DNA from: Ketobacter sp963922875
GTDB lineage: Bacteria; Pseudomonadota; Gammaproteobacteria; Pseudomonadales; Ketobacteraceae
NCBI GenBank assembly: GCA_963922875.1
Contig: CAWUJH010000014.1
Span: 18,711 to 82,710, forward strand
Direction: 5' to 3'
DNA: 64,000 bases
How positions within the stretch are numbered: position 1 is the first letter of the stretch; every line of letters starts with the position of its first letter. A program made the translations under genes and the position numbers. Shown here piece after piece: positions 45,858 through 54,385 of this stretch. The notes beneath the pieces are model-generated. The model was given only the letters and a program-made list of their open reading frames with translations, did not search any database and was not told the origin of the DNA.

Positions 45858-46496
45858 CTATCGCGTTCCATACACGACAATGGTTTGACCCTTGGCGCTT
45901 AGTATGCCTTGGGTCTCCAGGTTTTTTACCACCCTTCCGGCCATTTCCCGCGAGCATCCCACTAGTCTTCCCAATTCCATACGACTGATTTTAATCTGCA
46001 TTCCCTCGGGATGAGTCATGGCTTCTGGATGTTTACACAAATCCAATAGTGCTCCGGCAATGCGTCCGGTAACGTCAGCGAAGGCAAGGCTTTTTACTTT
46101 CTGGGTGGCGATGGTGAGACGTCTGGTTAACTGCCGATTGAGCGCAAACAGTAGTTCCGGATATTGTCGTATTAAGGCGCGAAAATCCTCATAGGAAATG
46201 GATACAGCCTCACATTCCGTTTTGGCTCTTACCGATGTGTTATGGGTGTTATTCGGAAAAAACAAACCGAGTGCGCCAATGAATGAACCAGGATGTAAGT
46301 AAGTGACAATAATCTCCTCTCCCTCTTCACCTGACATAACCACGAAGGCCGAACCTCTAGTGAGATAAAAGAGAAGGTTGGATTCGGTGGAATCCATTAT
46401 CAGTGTATTTTTAGCGTAGCGCTTGCGTTTGCCGTGGATAGCCAATAAATCGCTAATGGATTGCTCGGAAATGGTTTCGGCTGACTGAGGGCTCAT
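45858..46496 (-). CDS. Crp/Vfr-family regulator with altered cAMP pocket
   Basis: 212 residues. The C-terminal third is Crp/Vfr-like: HPEGMQIKISRMELGRLVGC, the recognition helix GCSREMAGRVVKNLE and the closing GQTIVVYGTR almost match Crp. In the nucleotide pocket, however, E. coli Crp GELGLFEEGQERSAWVRA is replaced by GALGLFFPNNTHNTSVRA. Glu72 is therefore Ala, Arg82 is His and Ser83 is Asn; Thr127 is also Ala. Those residues hold the cAMP ribose and phosphate. The protein probably reads Crp-like DNA sites but responds to something else, or is constitutively active. No FNR-type cysteine cluster is present. It converges with purK, 2 bp apart. Confidence 0.85.
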   Translation of the reverse strand: MSPQSAETISEQSISDLLAIHGKRKRYAKNTLIMDSTESNLLFYLTRGSAFVVMSGEEGEEIIVTYLHPGSFIGALGLFFPNNTHNTSVRAKTECEAVSISYEDFRALIRQYPELLFALNRQLTRRLTIATQKVKSLAFADVTGRIAGALLDLCKHPEAMTHPEGMQIKISRMELGRLVGCSREMAGRVVKNLETQGILSAKGQTIVVYGTR

Positions 46497-46695
46497 GATT
46501 TCATCCTGGTAACTTGGTTTTTTTTACTCCTTTTGGTTTAAGTGTAGCAGTCACAGTTACTAAGTAATTAAGGATCAGGCAGTTTCTAATATAAAGTCGT
46601 TAGAAGCAGACTGATGAGTTATGCCAAAAAGAATGATACACAAGAGCGCTTATTGGTGATCACTCCAACGTTGAATGATGATTCGTTATTAGTAG

Positions 46696-47208
46696 TTAGG
46701 GGTGAATTCCTGAAGGTGTATTCGGCGTAACGGTTTCATTTAGTTCTGCAGCTTCTCCAGTATCGTTTTGGCTGGGATACTGAGGATTCATAATGATTAC
46801 CAGGGTAAAAATCAACAGTACACAGAAGCTTAACCATAAAATGGTGGATGGAATCCTAGGTAGTTGAGGGGCGCTCGCCTGTTTCTCCGCTGAGTTTTCT
46901 GGTAACACCCTGGTGGTCTTTTTTCGAGGCAAAAGCCCTATGAGTCGATAGGCCATTATTTTAGGTTCAGGACATAGCAAAGACCCTGTAGGCTGCGCCT
47001 CTATTAACGAGAGCAGTTCTGTTGTTGCAGCCTCAGCGGACATTTTTGCCAATCTTTCTGCTTCTTTCCATGGATCGAGAGCGAGTCGTGCAAACGCTGA
47101 TAAAACGCTTACTGTTTCACCATTTTTTCCCTCGCCGATAGGAGAAAATAAAAACGTATCGAACTTACCATCAGCTAGTGGTGCACCTAATGCACTACGA
47201 TTTATCAT
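46696..47208 (-). CDS. Uncharacterised membrane-anchored protein, 170 residues
   Basis: Residues 17-60 read FDTFLFSPIGEGKNGETVSV and LARLALDPWKEAERLA, a pattern I know from unnamed gammaproteobacterial proteins. One membrane helix lies at about 123-142 (PSTILWLSFCVLLIFTLVII), leaving the N-terminal domain in the cytoplasm and a short polar tail outside. No enzyme motif is visible. It precedes the Crp-like gene on the same strand with a 199-bp gap, so co-transcription is possible but not evident. Confidence 0.7.
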   Translation of the reverse strand: MINRSALGAPLADGKFDTFLFSPIGEGKNGETVSVLSAFARLALDPWKEAERLAKMSAEAATTELLSLIEAQPTGSLLCPEPKIMAYRLIGLLPRKKTTRVLPENSAEKQASAPQLPRIPSTILWLSFCVLLIFTLVIIMNPQYPSQNDTGEAAELNETVTPNTPSGIHP

Positions 47209-47684
47209 TGGTCAGCCAATAAAATCTTGGTTTCCCTGTTTATTTTTAAGTTTACCAACAATCGTATCACCATAGTGTGTACCTCGGTTAGTTGCCAGAA
47301 CAGTTCGGCTACTCAAAATAGCAATACTTTCTAACCTAGTCTGTACGTTTCCGTACCAACCAGGTTAGAAATATGGATAGCGCCTCGTATAGCAGGCCCT
47401 AACCAGGTGGCCTCCATAAATACTGATGAAGTGTCAATGATTCTGGCTTTTTCATTATTACCGCACAACACTACTCTTCTTTGCTTATTGATCTATAAGA
47501 ATCGTCGTTTTTAAGGAATTCAGTTTCCCCTTTGCGTTAATCTTATTCTGACTGGCCCTGTGAAAAATATTATTAGATCAGCTTGATTCCTATATAATCC
47601 GTCAGTACCATTGACCTGTTTATAAATTGATCTTTTTATTTTTTGCAAACACCTTATGTTCAACCAGCTGGGGCATCTACATTC
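47209..47684. other. Intergenic region, 476 bp
   Basis: It contains the composite hairpin at 47328-47371 listed separately, and a good -10 hexamer TATAAT near 47594 that fits a promoter for the following gene, without a recognisable -35. No protein-coding frame is convincing. Confidence 0.45.
47328..47371. repeat. Composite inverted repeat (10 bp + 5 bp stems)
   Basis: TTTCTAACCT (47328-47337) and AGGTTAGAAA (47362-47371) are exact complements; GTACG (47343-47347) and CGTAC (47352-47356) form an inner stem around TTTC, with symmetric 5-nt internal loops. No T-run follows. An ATG 8 nt after AGG opens only nine codons. Confidence 0.65.
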
Positions 47685-50210
47685 ATGTTAATGAAGTCCG
47701 TGAGAGCGTTGGGGCTCTCTTTATTGGTGTTTGTGACATCTTTTCAAGCATGGGCTTCCATCGGAATTCATGAGAGTGGGCGCTATTTTACGGATTCAGG
47801 TCAGCCCGTTTTTTTGTTGGGTCATTACGTTTGGGCTTCTCCTGTCCCGGAAACCTATATTGATTCCCCCGCTACCTACCGCAAAATGGTAGACAATGCC
47901 TTAGAGCACGGCCTGAACTACATTCGTATTCACTTATCCGTCAATCGCTTCTCTGATACCACCAATCCGCTTATCTATGCCGGTGAGGCAACGCCTACTC
48001 CTTTCGTTTACGTGGCTGGTAAAGCAGATCTGGACCAATGGAATGAGGCATTCTGGACCGGCCTCGAAGAAACTTTAATATATGCCAGAAACGCAGGGGT
48101 TATAGTACATATTGCGTTATTTGACGGGGTTAGCCTACGGGCATCTGGAAACGAGTACTTTCGTTGGATTGGCTCTAGCTGGAATATCAATAACCAAGTT
48201 CGCAACTTCTTTGGTGACCTGGATTACAATGCTAATGGGCGTGTAGATGATTTAGGCGAGTTTTATCAAACCTCAGGCTTTAACAGCCCAGATCAAAATG
48301 GCACTGACTCCCAGCGCCTCGGCTACTATCAACAACGTTTTATTGCAAAAACCATCGCCGTGGCAGGTGCGTTCGATAACGTATTTTTCCAAATTGGTAA
48401 CGAGCTGGGTGGAGCAGACCGTGCCTGGAATCAAGCGGTAGCATCCTATTTCAAAAGTCTAACTGACAAACCGGTAACCTTTAATCACGGAACGAGTGAC
48501 GAAGGCATGCCAGCTAGCGCCGATGCCCTAACCAGACACCATCCATCGGATTCTGTTGCAGAGATAAAAACAACAGTCGCGAGTATCGTAGGCCAAAGCT
48601 ATCCGGCATGGATGGATCCCGACGGTTCAACATTGATGCTGGGCAGACCCGATGACAACCGCAGGGCCGCCTGGTATTCCCTTACAGGTGGAGCGGCTGG
48701 CTGGGGCGGCTATAACATTTATACGGCCCTTAACAACGAGGGGATGCCTAAAATACTGGAATACTATCAATATTTAAGTTCGTTTATTGCGGACAATCAG
48801 GTGCCTTTCTGGAAAATGATTCCTTATAATCAGGCTATCTCAAATGCGAACGAAAACAATTTGCTGGCATTGCCCGGTGAAAATTATCTTGCCTATGTTC
48901 TCAATGACGCATCTGTTGAGATTGAAGTACAGTCAGGCACCTATAACGTTGTTATTTTTAATCCTGTTACCGGGCAAACTTTACTTGCGGCGCAAAATGA
49001 ATGGCAAGGTTTAACTTACATTCCTCGACCTCAAGCTAGCGGTGAGGAGTGGGTAGTTTATGCAGAAGCCACCGACGTCCAGCCCAATGCTGCGCCGACG
49101 ATAAACATTACTCAGCCGCTATCTGGAAGCAGCTTTGAATTAAACTCCACCATAGTATTTCAATCCAACGCGACTGACACAGACGGCAGTGTTGTTAAAG
49201 TTGAATATTATGCCGGAGACTCGCTCCTAGGCACAGCAACGCAAGCACCCTACGAGCTTTCCCTGACAATGGCCGTTGGTGATTATGCCATTACAGCCAA
49301 AGCTTACGACGATAGTAACGAGATTGGCGTCAGCTCTATCGTCTCTATGTCCGTGCTGGCCAACCAGGCACCTCAGGTGAGCATAACCCAACCTGCCAAC
49401 AACAGTTCGTTTAGCACTCAAGACACGATAAATTTTCAGGTGACAGCCTCAGATACTGACGGCAGCGTCACTAAGGTTGAATACTATGCCGATGGCAATC
49501 TTTTCGCTACTGTCACTGAAGCGCCCTTTAGTTTTTCAGTGGCGAATGCTCCAGCAGGGAGTTTCGCCATTACCGCCCGCGCCTACGATGACAGCGGCAA
49601 TGTTACAAGCAGTGACGCCGTACAGATATCTATTGTTGCCGGAGTGAATCAACCGCCTCAAATTTCAATCACTCAGCCCGTAAATGGCAGCGCCTTTACT
49701 AGCGATTCAACCATCGCGTTTCAGGTGTTGGCTTCAGATGCTGATGGCAGCATTAGCAAGGTTGTCTATTTTGCCGGTGATGTTGCCTTCGCCACCGTCT
49801 CTGCGGCCCCTTTTAGCTATTCAGTGGCGAATGTACCGGCAGGAAATTATGACATTACCGCCCTCGCCTACGACAACAAAGGTGCTACTACTCGCAGCAG
49901 TGTCATTCAAATATCCGTTTCAGGTGTTGCCAACCAAGCACCTGTAGTTGCTATCACACAACCAGCAAGTAACAGTGTTTTTACGACGACTTCAACCATT
50001 GTATTCCAGGCCACTGCCTCAGACGCAGACGGGACAATCAGCAAAGTTGAATACTATGCTGGTGACTATCTCATGGGTGTTGCCACATCAGCGCCCTATC
50101 AATTGTCTATTGCAAACGCACCGGTAGGCAGTTACGACATCACAGCCCGTGCAACCGATAATAAGGGAGCCGTTACCCGCAGTTCTGTTATCCGAATCTC
50201 GGTAAATTAG
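47685..50210 (+). CDS. Exported glycoside-hydrolase-like TIM-barrel protein with four Ig-like (Big_7) repeats
   Basis: 841 residues from the ATG at 47685, giving a signal peptide ending QAWA (about 1-24). Residues 25-460 look like a clan-A-type glycosidase barrel: the opening GRYFTDSGQPVFLLGHYVWA, the strand LNYIRIHLSVNRF and the acid/base-like FFQIGNELGG (about 242). The second catalytic Glu is not obvious, so activity is uncertain. Residues about 475-841 are four tandem 90-residue repeats, each with an xxxITQPxxxxxF start, a DxDGxxxKVxYxxxD centre and a final VxxxxISV. These match Big_7 modules that space catalytic domains from the surface. It probably acts on polysaccharide outside the cell. 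The gene stands alone. Confidence 0.78.
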   Translation: MLMKSVRALGLSLLVFVTSFQAWASIGIHESGRYFTDSGQPVFLLGHYVWASPVPETYIDSPATYRKMVDNALEHGLNYIRIHLSVNRFSDTTNPLIYAGEATPTPFVYVAGKADLDQWNEAFWTGLEETLIYARNAGVIVHIALFDGVSLRASGNEYFRWIGSSWNINNQVRNFFGDLDYNANGRVDDLGEFYQTSGFNSPDQNGTDSQRLGYYQQRFIAKTIAVAGAFDNVFFQIGNELGGADRAWNQAVASYFKSLTDKPVTFNHGTSDEGMPASADALTRHHPSDSVAEIKTTVASIVGQSYPAWMDPDGSTLMLGRPDDNRRAAWYSLTGGAAGWGGYNIYTALNNEGMPKILEYYQYLSSFIADNQVPFWKMIPYNQAISNANENNLLALPGENYLAYVLNDASVEIEVQSGTYNVVIFNPVTGQTLLAAQNEWQGLTYIPRPQASGEEWVVYAEATDVQPNAAPTINITQPLSGSSFELNSTIVFQSNATDTDGSVVKVEYYAGDSLLGTATQAPYELSLTMAVGDYAITAKAYDDSNEIGVSSIVSMSVLANQAPQVSITQPANNSSFSTQDTINFQVTASDTDGSVTKVEYYADGNLFATVTEAPFSFSVANAPAGSFAITARAYDDSGNVTSSDAVQISIVAGVNQPPQISITQPVNGSAFTSDSTIAFQVLASDADGSISKVVYFAGDVAFATVSAAPFSYSVANVPAGNYDITALAYDNKGATTRSSVIQISVSGVANQAPVVAITQPASNSVFTTTSTIVFQATASDADGTISKVEYYAGDYLMGVATSAPYQLSIANAPVGSYDITARATDNKGAVTRSSVIRISVN

Positions 50211-50251
50211 ATTGATTTGTCGCTGGGTGGGCTCGGTTACGTAGTTTGATG

Positions 50252-51580
50252 TTATCCAGCGTCTAGCATGCCCGATAGCAAAGTTGCGATACCAAGGAAA
50301 GACATAAATCCCGCAATATCAGTCACCGTAGTCAAAATAATGGAAGAAGATAAAGCTGGATCTTGGCCGAGTTTTTTTAAAATAATGGGTACCATAGACC
50401 CCGCAATGGCCGCAATTGTCATAGATGAAATCATGGCTAAGGCAATAATCAACGCCAACCCAAGGCTACGGCTCCAGATATATACGCCACCACCGCAGGT
50501 AATAGCAATAGCAACACCGTTAATGACGGCTGCTCCGGCTTCTTTCCGTAATACTCTATACCAATGTCTTACGGTTATTTCACGTAAGGTAAGCGCACGC
50601 ATAGTCACCGCTAAGGACTGTGCGCCGGTGTTACCTGATTGACCGGCTGCGATGGGTAGTAAAATAGCAAGAGCCGTATACTTTGCAATTGTTGACTCAA
50701 ACAGTCCTACCACCGCAGCCGCTAGAAAAGCGGTGACCAGGTTTATCTGTAGCCAAGGAAGTCTTTTTTTTACCGCAAACCAACTGGATGATAAGGCTCG
50801 CTCTTCTTTGCTGGCACCTACCATGGTTAACATCTCGGTGGCGAGGGTATCTCTTAGGTCACCTAGTATATTTTGACCTCTAATAACCCCCACAAATTGA
50901 TCATTCGCATCAATTACCGGAATACTATCCATCTTAAAGGTTTCTAGTTTTTCCATTACCTCACTTTTTGGATCCAAGGCCGTTACATACCCCAGTATGG
51001 GTACCGCTAATGTCGATAGCAATTCTTGACCATCCGCTAAAGCGAGTCGCTGTACGGGTACTCTCCCGCTCAAATGCATTTTGTCGTTGAGTAGAAATAA
51101 ATGGGGTAAATCTCTTATTTTTTGGTTGCGAAGCTGAGTAAGGGCTTCCACAGCAGTAATATTTTCATTAAATGCAGTGATGCTGGTTTCCATCATCGCT
51201 CCAGCGCTATTGGCAGGATATTGCAACAATTCCTTGAGTTCTTTCACTGAATTTGTATCGAGTAAAGCAAAATATTTTTCTCGATCAAGCTCGTTAAATC
51301 GACTAAGTAAGGCAACACAGGGGCCTGAATCCATGGTAGACAGTAGCTCAGCCGCTGTTTGATCAGGGAGCAGAATAAAAACATTATCCATTACGCCTGG
51401 CGGTAAATTAGCCCACACAGGATGAAGCACATATGCGGGTTGATCACTCAGTAGCTGTGCTGCATCAGCGGGCAACATCATCTCAATTCTGCGCGCGGCC
51501 TCTTTTGGATAGTTCAGTAAAAAAGCCCTGTTGAGCGCTTCTTCCACATGTTCGTTCACCTCAATCACTGATTCAGTCAT
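50252..51580 (-). CDS. mgtE: MgtE magnesium transporter
   Basis: 442 residues from the ATG at 51580, where AAGGAAAC precedes it; a longer frame from 51607 is less likely. It shows the MgtE layout: N-domain (about 1-125), two CBS domains (about 130-250, with VMEKLETFKMDSIPVIDAND) and five membrane helices (about 275-440). These include PIAAGQSGNTGAQSLAV, the pore-lining signature, and the acidic site near the C-terminus. It carries Mg2+ into the cell and is gated by cytoplasmic Mg2+ through the N and CBS domains. It is the last gene of the rimK-mscS-mgtE(N)-mgtE operon. Confidence 0.93.
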   Translation of the reverse strand: MTESVIEVNEHVEEALNRAFLLNYPKEAARRIEMMLPADAAQLLSDQPAYVLHPVWANLPPGVMDNVFILLPDQTAAELLSTMDSGPCVALLSRFNELDREKYFALLDTNSVKELKELLQYPANSAGAMMETSITAFNENITAVEALTQLRNQKIRDLPHLFLLNDKMHLSGRVPVQRLALADGQELLSTLAVPILGYVTALDPKSEVMEKLETFKMDSIPVIDANDQFVGVIRGQNILGDLRDTLATEMLTMVGASKEERALSSSWFAVKKRLPWLQINLVTAFLAAAVVGLFESTIAKYTALAILLPIAAGQSGNTGAQSLAVTMRALTLREITVRHWYRVLRKEAGAAVINGVAIAITCGGGVYIWSRSLGLALIIALAMISSMTIAAIAGSMVPIILKKLGQDPALSSSIILTTVTDIAGFMSFLGIATLLSGMLDAG

Positions 51581-51590
51581 TCTAGTTTCC

Positions 51591-52427
51591 TTACGGCTTT
51601 TTAACATTCAGCGATTCACTAACAGTATTGAATAACGCTAACAGACAACTTCCATACACATCGAGTATCCCAGTGATTGGGTCGTTACCACGTGGCTCAC
51701 TAATAGTATTCGAGATTTCTTGCAGGCCACGACGCAAATCAAGGTGACGAAAAGCGCCTATTATCTGCCGATCTTTATTCACCACTGCGGCGCATTCAAT
51801 TTGTTGCCATATGGAATCGTTCGCTACAGAGGAAAGAGAAGTTCGCGCAGAGATAGCGACGGGTTCGGTTTCCATAATGGATTTAATCGATTTATGAGCT
51901 GCGGATTTCAATAAATGGGTGGTATTAACAGCACCTTCTATTTTCTGTTGGCGATTGACAATATATATAGTGTCCAAGCTAATCATGTTCTCCAAGAACG
52001 AGAGTCTTGCTATTGCTTCTTCCACATGACAATCGCTAGGAATGGTAATAACGTTAGTTACCATCCATGCTCCTACAGCGGTTTCTGGATAGCTAAGTAA
52101 AATATTACACACCAACTTTATTCTTTCGGGTAACTGCTCTAAAACTTGGATACGAACCTCATTCTGAGAATGTCTAAAAACAGCAGCAATTTGACTGATT
52201 TCCATCTCAGATAGAAAGGCTGCTGCAATGGCCGGATCGAGATGAGAACAAAGCCGGGCTGTATATTGGGGGAGCATTTTCTGAAGGACAATTGCTGCCT
52301 GTTTAAAGGGTACATCTTTCAAAAAACTGGCAACATGCTCAATGGGTTGTTGTTCTAAAACGCCTGCGGCAGAGCTCGGTTGTGATTGTAAAAAAGCCAG
52401 TGCTAATGCAGATTTCTGGTGATTCAT
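51591..52427 (-). CDS. Stand-alone MgtE N-domain/CBS protein without membrane part
   Basis: 278 residues. It repeats the regulatory half of MgtE: an N-domain (residues 1-125, LEQQPIEHVASFLKDVPFKQ and MEISQIAAVF) and two CBS modules (about 135-250), but no membrane helices follow. It is encoded directly before the full transporter, ends 10 bp before it, and its ATG overlaps the stop of the mechanosensitive channel gene. It may sense Mg2+ or nucleotide and modulate MgtE or the channel. The function is inferred only from the domain and position. Confidence 0.8.
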   Translation of the reverse strand: MNHQKSALALAFLQSQPSSAAGVLEQQPIEHVASFLKDVPFKQAAIVLQKMLPQYTARLCSHLDPAIAAAFLSEMEISQIAAVFRHSQNEVRIQVLEQLPERIKLVCNILLSYPETAVGAWMVTNVITIPSDCHVEEAIARLSFLENMISLDTIYIVNRQQKIEGAVNTTHLLKSAAHKSIKSIMETEPVAISARTSLSSVANDSIWQQIECAAVVNKDRQIIGAFRHLDLRRGLQEISNTISEPRGNDPITGILDVYGSCLLALFNTVSESLNVKKP

Positions 52428-53308
52428 TCGTCAGCACCTCGTTTGGAAGCCAATGAATCACTGTTTGACGAACCTGGTACAACGGTAGTGAATGAACTCA
52501 CTTGCTCTTGAAATTTTTTTGCAGGAATGACTGTCCTTCCGGTACCGGTATCAAGAATGATGGTGGTTTGTGTTACCTCTATGATACTCCCTTCAATATC
52601 GCCAATTTTCAGTTGTTCGCCAATCCGACAATGCTTACGAAAATACTGCGCACCAATAATATTTTCGATTAAGGATTTCGCGCCAAAACTAAACGCTAAA
52701 GCGCCACCGCCCAGTAAAACACCCACAACCACTAACAATGCGTTAGTAAGGAAACGTACATTAATTCCAATTTGCTCTATACCCACCACCAATGCAGTAA
52801 AAAAGATAATGATTTGCGCAACCCGCGCTAACATATCGCTCTCTTTGATACCGGTCGTATTGCTTGTGTTGGCAATACCCGTTCGCGCAATATTACTGAT
52901 AATGAAGCCGGCAAGAATGATAAGTAAACCGGCAATAAGGTTGGGCAAATAAGCGATTACAGTATTTACCCAACTGGAAAACATATCCCAGCCGAGCAGA
53001 TTTGCCGCAGCGGCAATGAAGAAAATCATTACCATCCAGAAGACCAGCTTGCTTGCAATCTCTGCGTAGGAACGTTTGATTGACTCCTGTTTAATTCCAC
53101 CTGAACTTGCCAGACGTTTAAAGAGAGAATCAAAACCATGAACCAATTTGTTGGTGGCAATTCTTAATATCAATGCCATGATCCAGCCCATAATCAACAT
53201 TAATATCGCGCCAAATAATTGGGGGGCGAACGCGATTACCTGGGTGGTAAACTCCTGATAAGTTTGCTGTAGAGATTCTTGCCAACGAAATGCTTCGGTT
53301 TTGTTCAT
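52424..53308 (-). CDS. Small mechanosensitive ion channel (MscS family, TM-helix repeat type)
   Basis: 294 residues with four or five membrane helices. Repeated TM-helix units (APQLFGAILMLIMGWIMA and YLPNLIAGLLIILAGFIISN) precede the pore-lining helix GVLLGGGALAFSFGAKSLIE and the MscS beta domain (FRKHCRIGEQLKIGDIEG). It opens on osmotic downshock or passes ions at rest. Its stop overlaps the next gene's start (ATGA), joining it to the MgtE-related genes. Confidence 0.9.
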   Translation of the reverse strand: MNKTEAFRWQESLQQTYQEFTTQVIAFAPQLFGAILMLIMGWIMALILRIATNKLVHGFDSLFKRLASSGGIKQESIKRSYAEIASKLVFWMVMIFFIAAAANLLGWDMFSSWVNTVIAYLPNLIAGLLIILAGFIISNIARTGIANTSNTTGIKESDMLARVAQIIIFFTALVVGIEQIGINVRFLTNALLVVVGVLLGGGALAFSFGAKSLIENIIGAQYFRKHCRIGEQLKIGDIEGSIIEVTQTTIILDTGTGRTVIPAKKFQEQVSSFTTVVPGSSNSDSLASKRGADE

Positions 53309-53356
53309 TTTGTTATCCTTAAACTACGATCCAAAACTACATTTGTATCCAAAACC

Positions 53357-54271
53357 TCAGCCTTTTCCAGTGATTGCATTGGGTCCTTTTTTAGAATCTT
53401 TCTCAATGTATTCGATTATGGCGCCAGCTACATCTTTCCCGGTTGCTGCTTCGATTCCTTCCAAACCAGGTGAGGAATTTACCTCTAATATAAGTGGGCC
53501 GTGTCCAGAACGAATAAGATCAACTCCAGCCAAATCCAGTCCCATTACCTTTGCAGCTTTAATAGCAAGGGCTCTTTCTTCTGGTGTAAGTTTAATGACC
53601 TTAGCCGAACCACCCATGTGTAAATTAGAGCGAAATTCGCCTTCCTTTGCTGTACGCTGCATCGCGGCTATCACTTTGTCGCCAATAACGAAACATCGAA
53701 TATCAGAACCCCCGGCATCTTTAATGAACTCCTGCACCAAGAATTCAGTATTCAGTTCTCGAAACGCATTAATTAAACTCTCTGCTGCTTTATCGGTTTC
53801 GGCAAGTAAAACGCCTTTTCCCTGAGTGCTGCTTAGTACTTTTACTATGAGGGGGGCACCACCAACAAATTCAATCAGGTCTTCCGTTGCTTCTGCTTGA
53901 TTGGCATATCCAGTAATAGGCATACCCACATGTTTACGTGCCAGCAACTGATGGGCACGCAATTTGTCTCTAGACCGAGAAATAGCCACCGATTCATTGA
54001 TAGAGTAAACATGACCCACTTCAAATTGCCTTAGTACGGCTGTGCCGTAGGTGGTTATAGACGCCCCGATACGAGGAATTACAGCGTCAAACTCAAGCAT
54101 CCTCTTTTCGCCTTTGCGCTTGTAATAAACCCGTGGCTTGCTAGATGTGATATTCATATAACAGTGTAAAACATCGATAACCTGTACTTCATGCCCACGA
54201 GTTTTAGCGGCCTCAACCAAGCGTTTGGTTGAATATAGGTTGGCATTCCGCGACAGGATTCCAATCTTCAT
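53357..54271 (-). CDS. rimK: RimK, ribosomal protein S6 glutamate ligase
   Basis: 304 residues, normal length. The ATP-grasp core is visible: VKVLSSTQGKGVLL (ATP loop), EFIKDAGGSDIRCFVIGDKV and the metal-binding VDLIRSGHGPLILEVNSSPG. The start MKIGILSRNANLYSTKRLVE is typical. RimK adds glutamates to the C-terminus of ribosomal protein S6. It is the first gene of the operon that continues into the channel and magnesium genes (48 bp gap). Confidence 0.93.
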   Translation of the reverse strand: MKIGILSRNANLYSTKRLVEAAKTRGHEVQVIDVLHCYMNITSSKPRVYYKRKGEKRMLEFDAVIPRIGASITTYGTAVLRQFEVGHVYSINESVAISRSRDKLRAHQLLARKHVGMPITGYANQAEATEDLIEFVGGAPLIVKVLSSTQGKGVLLAETDKAAESLINAFRELNTEFLVQEFIKDAGGSDIRCFVIGDKVIAAMQRTAKEGEFRSNLHMGGSAKVIKLTPEERALAIKAAKVMGLDLAGVDLIRSGHGPLILEVNSSPGLEGIEAATGKDVAGAIIEYIEKDSKKGPNAITGKG

Positions 54272-54296
54272 AGGGTTTACTCCAGTTGATGTAAAA

Positions 54297-54330
54297 TTTT
54301 ATTAAACCTTCGATTTTATTAAACCTTCGA
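54297..54330. repeat. Tandem 17-bp repeat upstream of rimK
   Basis: The unit TTTTATTAAACCTTCGA occurs twice without spacer, 26 bp before the rimK ATG, in the short gap between selO and rimK. It sits in the likely promoter/leader region. It may be a slippage product or a double regulator site. Confidence 0.6.
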
Positions 54331-54385
54331 TATAGTTATCATACTTACACCAACAGGTATATATCGAAGCATTTAGTGATCGCAT

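Noticed and set aside
45858..46496. Crp-like gene as the FNR that reads the box at 6419
   Set aside because: It lacks an FNR cysteine cluster, and its recognition helix is Crp-like, which prefers TGTGA half-sites.
53301..53825. 174-codon plus-strand frame
   Set aside because: It is antisense to rimK, which is complete and well conserved.
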